Made by a program: the position numbers and the translations under genes
The notes under the pieces: generated by a model
What the model saw: the letters and a program-made list of their open reading frames with translations, nothing else
Told to the model about the DNA's origin: nothing
Database searches by the model: none
In this document: in pieces, positions 18,560 through 28,308 of the stretch
Numbering within the stretch: the stretch's first letter is position 1
Layout: every line of letters begins with the position of its first letter
Assembly (NCBI GenBank): GCA_001899285.1
Contig: MKWA01000015.1
Location: 484,639 to 548,638, forward strand
DNA length: 64,000 nucleotides
Reading direction: 5' to 3'
Source: Rhizobiales bacterium 64-17
Lineage (GTDB): Bacteria > Pseudomonadota > Alphaproteobacteria > Rhizobiales > Xanthobacteraceae

Positions 18560-20068
18560 GTGACGGCGCTCGGTAAGCTTTTCCGCACCACCACGTTCAA
18601 GCTGACGCTGGTCTATCTGACGGTTTTCGCGCTGTTTGCCGCGTTCCTGCTCGGCTATTTCGCGCTCAACACCCGCCGTCTCGTCACCGAGCAGATCACC
18701 GATACGGTCGACGCCGAGATCACGGGCCTCTCCGAGCAATATCGGCAGGGCGGCATCCGCCGGCTGGTGCTGGTGATCGAGGGGCGGTCGCGGCGGCCGG
18801 GATCGAGCCTCTATCTGGTGACGACGTTCCAGGGCGAGGCTTTGGCCGGCAATATCGGCTCGCTGGCGCCGGGCGTGCTCGACAAACCGGGCTGGACCGA
18901 AACCGCCTACCGGCGGCAGGAGGAGACGGAAGGCGCCGAACACCACGCGCTGGTACGGGTGTTCCAACTGCCCGGCGGCTTCCGGCTGCTGGTCGGCCGC
19001 GACCTCGAGGAACGCGAGCGTCTCTATCACATCATTGTTTCTGCGGGGCGCTGGTCGGTTGCGATCGTGATCGTGCTCGGTCTTGCCGGTGGCTTGTTCG
19101 TGACGCGCCGTGTGCTGCGGCGTGTCGATGCGATGACCGATACGTCGCGCACCATCATGGCGGGCGATCTGTCGGGCCGCTTGCCGATTGCCGGCACCGG
19201 CGACGAGATCGACCGGCTGGCGCTCAACCTCAACATCATGCTCGAGCGCATCGAGGCGTTGATGCACGGGCTGAAGGAGGTCTCCGACAATATCGCGCAC
19301 GATCTCAAGACGCCGTTGACGCGACTGCGCAACCGCTGCGAGCAGGCGCTGCGCGGCGACCACAACGACATCGAATATCGCGCAGCGCTGGAACAGACCA
19401 TCGAAGAGTCCGATCGGCTGATCTCCACCTTCGATGCGCTGCTGATGATCGCGCGCGCGGAGTCGGGACAGGCCCGTGACAACATGACGGAGCTTGATGC
19501 CGCCGAGCTCGCCCACAGTATCGGCGAACTCTATGAACCGCTGGCGGACGAAAAAGGCATCGTGCTTGCCGTCGAGGCGGAACAGCCGGTGCCGCTGAAA
19601 GGCAACCGCGAGTTGATCAGCCAGGCGCTCGCCAATCTGGTCGATAACGCCATCAAATATTCCGAACCAGCGGCGAAGCCGGATGGCGCGGTGGAGGAGG
19701 GCGCCGCGCCGTCTGACATCGTGATCCGGGCGGAGAGCGATGGCAGCAAGGTCCTGTTGACGGTTGCGGATCGCGGTCCGGGTATTCCGGAAGCCGACCG
19801 CGTGCGGGCGATCGAGCGGTTCGTCCGGCTCGAGCGCAGCCGGTCCCTGCCGGGTTCGGGATTGGGCCTCAGTCTCGCCGCCGCGGTGGCGCGCCTGCAT
19901 GGCGGCGAATTGACCCTGTCGGACAACAACCCTGGGCTCAAGAGTATCATTGCCTTGCCGCGGGATGGACCGCTAGAGATGCGCCATGACTCCGCCGCGC
20001 ACGATCAGCCTCGGGACCAGCAGCCGTCACCAGCAGACGGGGCCGGACAGCCCATCGTCGCCGGATAA
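18560..20068 (+). CDS. Sensor histidine kinase (EnvZ/QseC type)
   Basis: 502 residues: a transmembrane helix at residues 16-35, a periplasmic sensor domain of about 130 residues, a second helix near residues 167-187 and a HAMP domain. The H-box VSDNIAHDLKTPLTRLRNR follows, then the N-box NLVDNAIKY, the G1 box DRGPGIPEADR and SGLGLSLA. It is the probable partner of the regulator at 16695 although the genes are separated by 1.2 kb. Its 3' end overlaps the annotated glnE start by 83 bases, which is unusual and may mean glnE starts later. Confidence 0.85.
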   Translation: MTALGKLFRTTTFKLTLVYLTVFALFAAFLLGYFALNTRRLVTEQITDTVDAEITGLSEQYRQGGIRRLVLVIEGRSRRPGSSLYLVTTFQGEALAGNIGSLAPGVLDKPGWTETAYRRQEETEGAEHHALVRVFQLPGGFRLLVGRDLEERERLYHIIVSAGRWSVAIVIVLGLAGGLFVTRRVLRRVDAMTDTSRTIMAGDLSGRLPIAGTGDEIDRLALNLNIMLERIEALMHGLKEVSDNIAHDLKTPLTRLRNRCEQALRGDHNDIEYRAALEQTIEESDRLISTFDALLMIARAESGQARDNMTELDAAELAHSIGELYEPLADEKGIVLAVEAEQPVPLKGNRELISQALANLVDNAIKYSEPAAKPDGAVEEGAAPSDIVIRAESDGSKVLLTVADRGPGIPEADRVRAIERFVRLERSRSLPGSGLGLSLAAAVARLHGGELTLSDNNPGLKSIIALPRDGPLEMRHDSAAHDQPRDQQPSPADGAGQPIVAG

Positions 20069-23012
20069 TTCCGCCGGTCCGCTGGTTCAGCGGATCAAGG
20101 CCGCGCCACTGCTCGCGGACCCGGACGCGGCCCGCGAACGGTTCGAGACCTGGCTCGGCGGCATCGACGGGTTTGGCGACGCAGCCGCCGATCTGCGAAC
20201 GCTGCTCGACGGTGCGCCGAAAGCGCGCGACCTGCTGATCGGCCTCGCGGATGGCTCACCCTATTTGTGGGATCTCGTATCCACGGATGCGCCGCGCCTG
20301 CTGCGGCTCCTGACGGCGGAGCCGGAAATTCACCTCGCGACGTTGCTGGCGGACACTGCCGCAGGCGTGCCGGTTGCCGCCGAGGATACGCAAGTCACGC
20401 AGGCCCTGCGCCGGATGAAATCCGAAGCGGCACTGTTGATTGCGTTGTGCGATCTTGGCGGCGTGTGGCCGGTGATGCAGGCGACGCGCGCCCTGACACA
20501 AGTGGCGGACACGGCGGTGGATGCGGCGCTGCGCTATCTGCTCATCGGCTACGCGCGCGAGGGAAAGCTCGCGCTGCCCGATCCGGCGGATGTCTGTGCG
20601 GGCAGCGGCTATTTCGTCCTGGCGATGGGCAAGGGCGGCGCATTCGAACTCAACTATTCGAGCGACATCGACCTGATCGTCTTCTACGACGACACGGCGC
20701 CGGCGCTGGCGAACACCGACGTGCCGGGGCAGCTTTATGTGCGCCTGACGCAGCGGCTGGCGCGTTTCCTCCAGGAGCGCACGGCGGAGGGCTATGTGTT
20801 CCGCACCGACCTGCGGCTGCGCCCCGATCCGGCCTCGACGCCGATCGCCATCTCCGTCACCAGCGGGCTGAATTATTACGAGAGCGTCGGCCAGAACTGG
20901 GAGCGCGCGGCGATGATCAAGGCGCGCGTCTGCGCCGGCGATCAGGTCGCGGGCGCGGCATTTCTGCAAGGGCTCTCGCCGTTCGTGTGGCGCAAATATC
21001 TCGACTACGCCGCCGTCGCTGCCGTGCAGGCGATGAAGCGGCAGATCCATGCCTACAAAGGCCACGGCGAGATCGCGGTCGAAGGCCACAACATTAAGCT
21101 CGGCCGTGGCGGCATTCGCGAAGTGGAGTTCTTCGCGCAGACGCAGCAGTTGATCGCCGGTGGGCGACATCCGGAACTGCGCGACCGCGAAACGCTGGTG
21201 ACGCTCGTACGGCTCGCGGCCGGTGGCTGGATCGACGAGACGACACGCGCCGATTTCGAGGCGGCTTATCTGTTCCTGCGTACCATCGAGCACCGGCTCC
21301 AGATGGTGAACGACGAGCAGACGCATACGCTGCCGGACGATCGCCAGAGCATGGAGCGGTTCGCGCGCTTCGCCGGCTATGAAAACCGCGACGCCTTCGC
21401 CGCCGAACTGCTCGATCATCTCGGCAAGGTGCAGCGCGGTTATGCCAAGCTGTTCGAGACCGATCAGACCGACGAGCCGGCGCTGCTCTTCCCCGCCGAT
21501 CAGGACGATCGCAAGACGCTCGACCGGCTGGTGGCGATGGGTTTCAAGTCGCCGCTGGAGGCATCCGCTCTGGTGCGGACCTGGCTTGCTGGCGAGCATC
21601 GCTCGCTGCGGAGCGAAGCCGCGCGCGCTGAACTCGAGGCGCTGCTGCCTGTGTTGCTCGATCATCTCGGCAAGACCGGAAATCCCGACGCGACGCTGTT
21701 GCTGTTCGACCGCTTCCTGGCCGGTCTGCGCGGCGGCGCGCGGCTGTTGTCGCTGTTGCGGCAGAATCCGGAATTCATTGCGCTGACGGCGCTGATCCTC
21801 GGCATGGCGCCGCGGCTTGCCGACATTCTCGCGCATCATCCGCAGGTGATGGACGCGCTGGTCGATCCGTCGTTCTTCGGCGCGTTCCCGGACGAAGCGG
21901 CGCTCCATCAGCGGCTGGAACGCGATCTTGCCGAAGCGGGCGGGCAGGAGGATTTCCTCGACCGCGTACGCATGTTCGGCCTCGAACACATGTTTCTGAT
22001 CGGCGCGCGCATTCTGTCCGGCACGATGCCGGCGCGGCAGGCGGGCGAAGCCTTTGGTCGTCTTGCCGACGTGGTGATCCGCTGGATTCACGGACGGGTG
22101 GCGACGAGCATCGCCACGGCGCATGGGCGGCTCGCCGACGAGCAGACCGCGGTGCTGGCGCTGGGCAAGCTCGGCGGCAACGAAATGACCGCTACCTCCG
22201 ACCTCGATCTGATCCTGATCTACGATTTCGATCAGGAGCGGCCGGAATCCGACGGGCCGCGTCCGCTCTACGGTGGGCAGTATTTCGCGCGGTTGACGCA
22301 GCGTCTGATCAGCGCGCTGACGTCGCAGACCAATTACGGCGCGCTCTATCAGGTCGATATGCGGCTGCGGCCGTCGGGTCGCTCCGGCCCGCTGGCGACG
22401 CAGATCGACGGTTTCCGGAGCTATCAGGACAACGAAGCCTGGACCTGGGAGCATATGGCGCTGACGCGCGCGCGGATCGTTTCCGCGCCGCCCGCCTTTG
22501 CCGCGCGCGTCGGCGCGGCCATCGGCGAGGTGCTGCGGCGCGAGCGCGACCCGGTACAGGTCGCCGGCGATGTCGTCGAGATGCGCGGCGCCATCGCCCG
22601 CGAGATCGGCAGCAAAGGGCGCTGGGATCTCAAATATGTCGATGGCGGTCTGATCGACATCGAATTCATCGCGCAATATCTGCAACTGGTGCACGCGGCG
22701 CGCCACCCGGACATTCTCGACACCTCGACCGCACGCGTGCTGGAGCGGGCCGCGCGGCTCGGCCTGCTGGCCAAGGAAGATGCCGATGTGTTGCGGCCGG
22801 CGGTGCGGCTTTATCAGGATCTGACGCAGGTGCTGCGGCTTTGCCTGACGGCGCCGTTCGAAGCGAAGGGAGCCGATCCCGGTCTGCTGCGATTGCTGGC
22901 GCGCGCGGCGGACGTGCCGGATTTCGCCACCCTCGACGCCGATCTGATCACGACCCAGGAAGCGGTTCGCGCGAGTTTCGTCCGTATCCTCGGCAGCGCG
23001 CCGGAGGCGTGA
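19986..23012 (+). CDS. glnE: Bifunctional glutamine synthetase adenylyltransferase/deadenylase GlnE
   Basis: 1008 residues. It has two nucleotidyltransferase domains: an N-terminal deadenylating one with YSSDIDLIVFYDD near residue 222, and a C-terminal adenylylating one with GNEMTATSDLDLILIYDF near residue 735. Each is followed by a helical GlnD-interacting-type segment. It controls nitrogen assimilation by adding or removing AMP on glutamine synthetase in response to PII proteins. The first 30 residues (low complexity, Ser/Gln/Pro-rich) lie in the overlap with the kinase gene and may not be translated. Confidence 0.95.
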   Translation: MTPPRTISLGTSSRHQQTGPDSPSSPDNSAGPLVQRIKAAPLLADPDAARERFETWLGGIDGFGDAAADLRTLLDGAPKARDLLIGLADGSPYLWDLVSTDAPRLLRLLTAEPEIHLATLLADTAAGVPVAAEDTQVTQALRRMKSEAALLIALCDLGGVWPVMQATRALTQVADTAVDAALRYLLIGYAREGKLALPDPADVCAGSGYFVLAMGKGGAFELNYSSDIDLIVFYDDTAPALANTDVPGQLYVRLTQRLARFLQERTAEGYVFRTDLRLRPDPASTPIAISVTSGLNYYESVGQNWERAAMIKARVCAGDQVAGAAFLQGLSPFVWRKYLDYAAVAAVQAMKRQIHAYKGHGEIAVEGHNIKLGRGGIREVEFFAQTQQLIAGGRHPELRDRETLVTLVRLAAGGWIDETTRADFEAAYLFLRTIEHRLQMVNDEQTHTLPDDRQSMERFARFAGYENRDAFAAELLDHLGKVQRGYAKLFETDQTDEPALLFPADQDDRKTLDRLVAMGFKSPLEASALVRTWLAGEHRSLRSEAARAELEALLPVLLDHLGKTGNPDATLLLFDRFLAGLRGGARLLSLLRQNPEFIALTALILGMAPRLADILAHHPQVMDALVDPSFFGAFPDEAALHQRLERDLAEAGGQEDFLDRVRMFGLEHMFLIGARILSGTMPARQAGEAFGRLADVVIRWIHGRVATSIATAHGRLADEQTAVLALGKLGGNEMTATSDLDLILIYDFDQERPESDGPRPLYGGQYFARLTQRLISALTSQTNYGALYQVDMRLRPSGRSGPLATQIDGFRSYQDNEAWTWEHMALTRARIVSAPPAFAARVGAAIGEVLRRERDPVQVAGDVVEMRGAIAREIGSKGRWDLKYVDGGLIDIEFIAQYLQLVHAARHPDILDTSTARVLERAARLGLLAKEDADVLRPAVRLYQDLTQVLRLCLTAPFEAKGADPGLLRLLARAADVPDFATLDADLITTQEAVRASFVRILGSAPEA

Positions 23013-23019
23013 GGCGCGC

Positions 23020-25332
23020 TCACGCCGCGACGGGGGCGGATACCGTCAGCGGGAAACGAACCACCACCATGGTGCCGGCGCCGAGCCGTGAGCGGATACG
23101 CATCGTGCCGCCATGCAGTTCCACCAGCGATTTGGCGATGGCGAGGCCAAGGCCGGACCCCTGATGGGTTTTGGTGTGCTGACTTTCCACCTGCTCGAAC
23201 GGCCGGCCGAGCTTGCGCAGCGCGTCGCGGGCGATGCCGATGCCGGTATCGGCGATGGCGAAGATCACGCTGTCGCCGCGCTGGCGGCCGAGCACCGTGA
23301 GAGCGCCGCCGGTAGGCGTGAATTTCACTGCATTGGATAGCAGGTTCAGCGCGATCTGTTTGACCGCGCGTCGATCGGCGCTGAAGTGCAGATTGTCGTC
23401 GATGTGAGACACGGTGGTGAGGTTCTTCTCGGCGGCACGGCTGGAGACGACGCGGAGCGCCTCCGCGAGCAGTTGATCGAGCCCGATGTCCTCCGGATTG
23501 AGTTTGATCCGTCCGGCCTCGATCTTCGACATATCGAGCACGTCGTTGATGACGTCGAGCAGGAACTGTCCGCTGTGATGGATGTCGCGGCAGTATTCCA
23601 TATATTTGTCGGCACCGAGCGGGCCGAACATCCCGGACTCCATGATCTCCGAGAAGCCGATGATGGCGTTGAGCGGCGTGCGTAGCTCATGGCTCATATT
23701 GGCGAGGAATTTCGATTTCGCCGCGTTGGCGTCCTCGGCGCGGGTCTTCTCCTCCGCGTATTTGTCATTCAGCTCGGCCAGCGTGCGCTGCGAGGTTTTC
23801 AATTCATCCACTGAGGCACGCAGCCGTTTCTCGCTGTCGATCAGTTTTTCCTCGTGCATCTTCAGCGCGGTGATGTCGGTGCCGACCGAGACGTAACCGC
23901 CGTCCTTGGTGCGGCGCTCGCTGATATTCAACCATCGGCCGTCGGCAAGCTGCGCTTCGAAATTCTGCGCGCCGGGCTGCCGGCTGTTGCGGCTTTCCTG
24001 GCGGCGCACGATCTGGCGCCCGCCGGCAGTGACGATGTCCTCGTAGGACGCGCCGGCGCGGATCGCGTCGTCGGGCAGGTTATGCAGTTCCTGGAAGTTG
24101 GAATTGCACAGGACCAGCCGGTTCTCCGCATCCCACAGCACGAAAGCTTCGGGAATGGTCTCGATCGCGTCGCGCAGCCGCAGGTCCGCCGCGGCGGTCC
24201 GTTCAACGAGATGTTTTTGCTCGGTCACGTCCACAGCAATGCCGATCAGATGCGGGCCGGCGTCACCGGCCTGATGCACCAATTCGCAGCGCGCACGCAA
24301 CCAGACCCAATGGCCGTTGGCGTGGCGCATCCGGAAGGCGTGATCGATGGCGCCGCCGCCTTTCTCGGTGAGTTCCGCGGCAATCTCGTAAAGCCTGATA
24401 TCGTCGGGATGCACCAGCGTACTGACTTCGCCGAAGCTCATCAGGTCTTCGCGCGCGGCGAGGCCGAGCATTTCGAACATCGAATGCGACCAGAAGACGC
24501 GGCCGCGCGCGAGATCCCAGTCCCAGAGGCCGCAGCGGCCACGGTTGAGCGCGGTGTCGATCCGGCTGCGTACCGTCTCGAAAATCCCGTCGGCCTCGCG
24601 CGCGCGGGTCGATTGCCAGTGAAAGGCGAAGCCGAGGATCAGCACGACAAAGCCGGTCGTCGCCGACAATGTGACGGTGAGGGTCGTCAGGGACCGCCAG
24701 GACAACAGCGCGTCGCTGCGCGGTTGCAGGAACGCGAGTTGGCCGATGCTGCGCGGGGCCTTGTCGGCACCGGCTTTGGTGTCGCGCAGCACGCGGACCG
24801 TAGCGAGCGCGCGCAAATCGTCCGCCAGCGCGATTTCGAGGACGCCGGCCTCGACGCCGAACGTGGTCAGCGGTTGGGCTGGGCCAAGGATGTCGACCAG
24901 CGTACGGCCGATGAGATTGCTCAGCGGCGGTAGCGCCGCGACGATCAGGCCGTCGGCATTGGCGAGCAGGGCGAGGCGGCCAGACCCGGTGGCCCAGGCC
25001 GGGATCGCGCGGGTGAGGTTGTCCTGAGGATTGGTGAGTGTACCGAGGCGCTCGATCCGCTCGGCCGCCACGTCGGCGGCGGCTTCGAGGGTGCGGCCCA
25101 TCTCCTGCAGGGTCTGCCGGCGATGATCGAGCACCTGCACGACGGCGCCGACGCAGATGGTGGCGAGGAAGGCGATGATCAGGACGGGAACGGCGCGGCG
25201 CAGCGCAGGCTCCGCCAGCAGCAGCCGCCGGTAAGCGGGCTTGGCGATGGATTGAGCCAGACCCTTGATCGAGTCCGAGCCCTTGATCGAATCCGCATGC
25301 GCGGACGCACTCGCCGCTTCGGCGCGCGCCAT
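23020..25332 (-). CDS. PAS-domain sensor histidine kinase, PleC-like
   Basis: 770 residues. A cytoplasmic leader rich in Ala/Ser is followed by a transmembrane helix (VLIIAFLATICVGAVVQVL), a periplasmic domain of about 150 residues and a second helix. Two PAS domains follow (the first with FWSHSMFEMLGL and PAC motif, the second with AFVLWDAENRLVLCNSNF), then a coiled coil. The H-box is FLANMSHELRTPLNAIIGFSE, followed by MFGPLGADKYMEYCRDIHHSG, which is typical of the PleC/DivJ branch of alphaproteobacterial kinases. The N-box NLLSNAVKFTP and GSGLGLAIAKSLVELHGG are intact. It converges on glnE. A role in cell-cycle control is inferred from the family. The start at 25332 is chosen over longer frames that lack a plausible ribosome site. 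Confidence 0.85.
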   Translation of the reverse strand: MARAEAASASAHADSIKGSDSIKGLAQSIAKPAYRRLLLAEPALRRAVPVLIIAFLATICVGAVVQVLDHRRQTLQEMGRTLEAAADVAAERIERLGTLTNPQDNLTRAIPAWATGSGRLALLANADGLIVAALPPLSNLIGRTLVDILGPAQPLTTFGVEAGVLEIALADDLRALATVRVLRDTKAGADKAPRSIGQLAFLQPRSDALLSWRSLTTLTVTLSATTGFVVLILGFAFHWQSTRAREADGIFETVRSRIDTALNRGRCGLWDWDLARGRVFWSHSMFEMLGLAAREDLMSFGEVSTLVHPDDIRLYEIAAELTEKGGGAIDHAFRMRHANGHWVWLRARCELVHQAGDAGPHLIGIAVDVTEQKHLVERTAAADLRLRDAIETIPEAFVLWDAENRLVLCNSNFQELHNLPDDAIRAGASYEDIVTAGGRQIVRRQESRNSRQPGAQNFEAQLADGRWLNISERRTKDGGYVSVGTDITALKMHEEKLIDSEKRLRASVDELKTSQRTLAELNDKYAEEKTRAEDANAAKSKFLANMSHELRTPLNAIIGFSEIMESGMFGPLGADKYMEYCRDIHHSGQFLLDVINDVLDMSKIEAGRIKLNPEDIGLDQLLAEALRVVSSRAAEKNLTTVSHIDDNLHFSADRRAVKQIALNLLSNAVKFTPTGGALTVLGRQRGDSVIFAIADTGIGIARDALRKLGRPFEQVESQHTKTHQGSGLGLAIAKSLVELHGGTMRIRSRLGAGTMVVVRFPLTVSAPVAA

Positions 25333-25563
25333 AGAAGCCCCCAGATTTTTGAAACCCCACCGACTCGACCGCCGGAGGGGATGCGAGGCATCTCTCCGAA
25401 TCAATGAGATTTGAATCCAGGGCGCCCGTGTTGTCGAGAGTCCCGAGTCAATAATTTTTGGTAAATGCGAACAGAAATTTTGGAAGCCGCTGCAGTGAGT
25501 CTTTTTTGCAACGGTGCGGCGGCCAATCCCCGCCAAAACGGAAGGGGTGCTGTTTTCGTTTCG

Positions 25564-25610
25564 GGCGTGATCTTGTCGGAAAACCGGTTCCCACTTTTCC
25601 GGATCACGCC
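25564..25610. repeat. 47-bp palindromic intergenic repeat, copy 2
   Basis: Same element as 6057-6103, differing at one base (TTGTCGG in place of TTGCCGG). It lies between the kinase and pepN and touches the pepN stop region at 25604-25606, so the last codons of pepN come from the repeat (GVIRKSGNR-type frame elsewhere). Such repeats often mark operon ends in this order. Confidence 0.85.
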
Positions 25611-28252
25611 CCCGCCAGCGACCGCTCGACGATGTCGGCGACGTCCCGCGACAGGGATGATGCGGCCTTGATGCGTTGCAGCGCCGCTTCGGCCTTGGCG
25701 CGGCGGCCTGCCTCCATGGTGCGCCAGCTCCGGAAGGCGGTGGCGAGCCGCGACGCGACCTGTGGGTTCGCGCCGTCGAGCGCCAGCACCATGTCGGCGA
25801 CGAAGTCATAGCCGGCGCCGTCGGCCCGGTTGAACTCGCGGGCATTGCCATGCGCGAACACGCCGATCAGCGCACGCACGCGGTTCGGGTTGGTCATGGC
25901 AAATGCCTGATGCTTCGTCAGCGCGCGCACGCGGTCGAGCGTCTCCGGCTCGGGGATCGACGCCTGCAGCGAGAACCACTTGTCGATGATCAGCGGATTG
26001 TCCGCGTAGCGCTTGTAGAAATCCGCAAGCGCGGTGTCGCGTTCCGGCACCGGGTGCTGCGCCAGCGTGGCGAGCGCCGCCAGCCGGTCGGTCATGTTGT
26101 CAGCGTCGGCATATTGCTTCGCCGCGCGCTGGAGGGCTTCGGCCTCACCGCCCGCCGCGAGCAGGTCGAGCGCGACATTGCGTAGCGCGCGCTTGCCGGC
26201 GCTCGCCGCATCCGGCGAATACGATGCCGTGCTCGTCATCCGCGTGTAAGCGGCGGCGAGGGCAGGGGCCAACTGTTTGCCGATCATCACCCGCAATGCC
26301 TTGCGTGCGGCATAAATGGCATCGGGGTCGATGTTGCGGCCGATCTCGCGGGCGATGTCGGTCTCGCTCGGCGGCGTCAGCATCAGTGCGACGAAGGCCG
26401 GCTCCAGCGTCTCGTCGGCGAGGACGGCGGCGAGCGCTTCGATCAATGCCGGCTGCGGCCGCGTCGCGCCGCCCGCGGGCAGGCGGGTGATCGTTTCCAT
26501 CAGTGCGCGTGTCGCCAGAGACTGCACGGCCTGCCAGCGGTTGAAACTGTCGCTGTCGCTGGCAGCGAGGAAGCGCAGATCGTCGGTCGACAGGTTGGCG
26601 GTGAGCTTCACCGGCGCGGAGAAGCCGCGGTTGATCGACAGAACCGGGCGCTCCTTGATCCCCGTGAAAGTCCACTTCCACGCCGGCTTGTCGAGCACCA
26701 GCACGTTCGGCTGCGAATGGCTGGCCTCGTCCTTCAACACGAGATCCTTGCCGTCCTGGCCGATCAGGCCGAAGGCGAGCGGGATCAGCATCGGCTCCTT
26801 GGCGAGTTGACCCGGCGTCGAGGGAACGGACTGGCCGATCTCGAGGCGATAAGTCTGCGTCACCGGATCGTGCGTGCCGCTGGCGATCACGTCCGGGGTG
26901 CCGGCCTGCGAATACCAGCGCATGAACTGCGTCATGTCGCGCTTCGACACATCGGCGAAACACTGCACGAACTGCTCGATGGTGGCGGCTTCGCCGTCAT
27001 GCCGCTCGAAATAAAGGTCCATGCCGGCGCGGAACGCCTTGTCGCCGATCAGCGTCTTGATCATCCGCACGACTTCGGCGCCTTTTTCGTAGACGGTGGT
27101 CGTGTAGAAGTTATTGATCTCCTTGTATTGCGTCGGGCGCACCGGATGCGACAGCGGGCCGGCGTCCTCGACGAACTGCGTCGCGCGCAGCGCCCGCACG
27201 TCGGCGACGCGCTTGACCGGGCGCGAGCGCTCGTCCGACGAGAACTCCTGATCGCGGAAGACGGTAAGACCTTCCTTGAGACAGAGTTGGAACCAGTCGC
27301 GGCAGGTGATGCGGTTGCCGGTCCAGTTGTGGAAGTATTCGTGCGCGATCACCGCCTCGATCGCGGCATAGTCAGCGTCGGTGGCTGACTGCGGCGAGGC
27401 CAGCACCAGCTTGTCGTTGAAGACGTTGAGGCCCTTGTTCTCCATGGCGCCCATGTTGAAGTCGGACACGGCAACGATCATGAAGATGTCGAGGTCGTAT
27501 TCGCGGCCGAACGCGACTTCGTCCCAGCGCATCGAACGCTTGAGCGAATCCATCGCGTAGGCGCAGCGGTCTTCCTTGCCCGGCTCGACATAGATTTTCA
27601 ACACGACGGTACGGCCGGACTGGGTGATGAAGCTGTCCTCGACCACGCCGAGCTTGCCGCCGACCAGCGCGAACAGATAACTCGGTTTCTTGAACGGGTC
27701 GTGCCACACCGCGAAATGACGCCCGCCGGGGAGATCGCCGCTATCGGTCAGATTGCCGTTGGCGAGCAGCACCGGCGCTTCCGCCTTGTCGGCCTCGATG
27801 CGCGTCGTATAGACCGCCATCACGTCCGGCCGGTCGAGGAAATAGGTGATGCGACGGAAGCCCTCGGCCTCGCACTGGGTGCAGTAGTTGTTGCTCGACC
27901 GGTAAAGGCCCGAGAGTTGCAGATTGGCGGTCGGGTCGATTTCGGTATCGATGGTCAGCGAGAACGCGCCTTGCGGTGGCTGCGGGATCGTCAGCTTGTC
28001 CTTGGTGGCGCTGTAGCGCTCCGGCGCGACCGGCTCGCCGTCGATGGCGAGACCCGTCAGCGTCACATCCTCGCCATCGAGTACCAGCGGCGCCGGCGTG
28101 CCGCTGTTCGGCCGCAGCCGCAGGGTGGCGCGAACTTTCGTCTTGGTCGGGTGTAGCGACACGTCGAGATCGACGGTGTCGATAAGCCATTCGGGCGGCT
28201 GATAATCGGAGAGGCGGATGGTCTTGGCTGTGTCGGTGCGCATGCCGATCAT
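25604..28252 (-). CDS. pepN: Aminopeptidase N (M1 family)
   Basis: An 882-residue zinc aminopeptidase of standard length. GAMEN (residues 268-272) recognises the substrate N-terminus. The zinc motif HEYFH at 304-308 with Glu327 makes HEXXH-x18-E. The N-terminal beta domain starts KTIRLSDYQPPEW, and the C-terminal helical superhelix is present. It trims N-terminal residues from peptides in the cytosol. The stop codon lies inside the 47-bp repeat. Start 28252 or 28243 are both possible; neither has a strong ribosome site. Confidence 0.93.
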   Translation of the reverse strand: MIGMRTDTAKTIRLSDYQPPEWLIDTVDLDVSLHPTKTKVRATLRLRPNSGTPAPLVLDGEDVTLTGLAIDGEPVAPERYSATKDKLTIPQPPQGAFSLTIDTEIDPTANLQLSGLYRSSNNYCTQCEAEGFRRITYFLDRPDVMAVYTTRIEADKAEAPVLLANGNLTDSGDLPGGRHFAVWHDPFKKPSYLFALVGGKLGVVEDSFITQSGRTVVLKIYVEPGKEDRCAYAMDSLKRSMRWDEVAFGREYDLDIFMIVAVSDFNMGAMENKGLNVFNDKLVLASPQSATDADYAAIEAVIAHEYFHNWTGNRITCRDWFQLCLKEGLTVFRDQEFSSDERSRPVKRVADVRALRATQFVEDAGPLSHPVRPTQYKEINNFYTTTVYEKGAEVVRMIKTLIGDKAFRAGMDLYFERHDGEAATIEQFVQCFADVSKRDMTQFMRWYSQAGTPDVIASGTHDPVTQTYRLEIGQSVPSTPGQLAKEPMLIPLAFGLIGQDGKDLVLKDEASHSQPNVLVLDKPAWKWTFTGIKERPVLSINRGFSAPVKLTANLSTDDLRFLAASDSDSFNRWQAVQSLATRALMETITRLPAGGATRPQPALIEALAAVLADETLEPAFVALMLTPPSETDIAREIGRNIDPDAIYAARKALRVMIGKQLAPALAAAYTRMTSTASYSPDAASAGKRALRNVALDLLAAGGEAEALQRAAKQYADADNMTDRLAALATLAQHPVPERDTALADFYKRYADNPLIIDKWFSLQASIPEPETLDRVRALTKHQAFAMTNPNRVRALIGVFAHGNAREFNRADGAGYDFVADMVLALDGANPQVASRLATAFRSWRTMEAGRRAKAEAALQRIKAASSLSRDVADIVERSLAGA

Positions 28253-28308
28253 TTAGGGCCTGGGACCGGCAAGGGGAAGCCCGGAATGACGGCGAAATTC
28301 CGCTTGAA

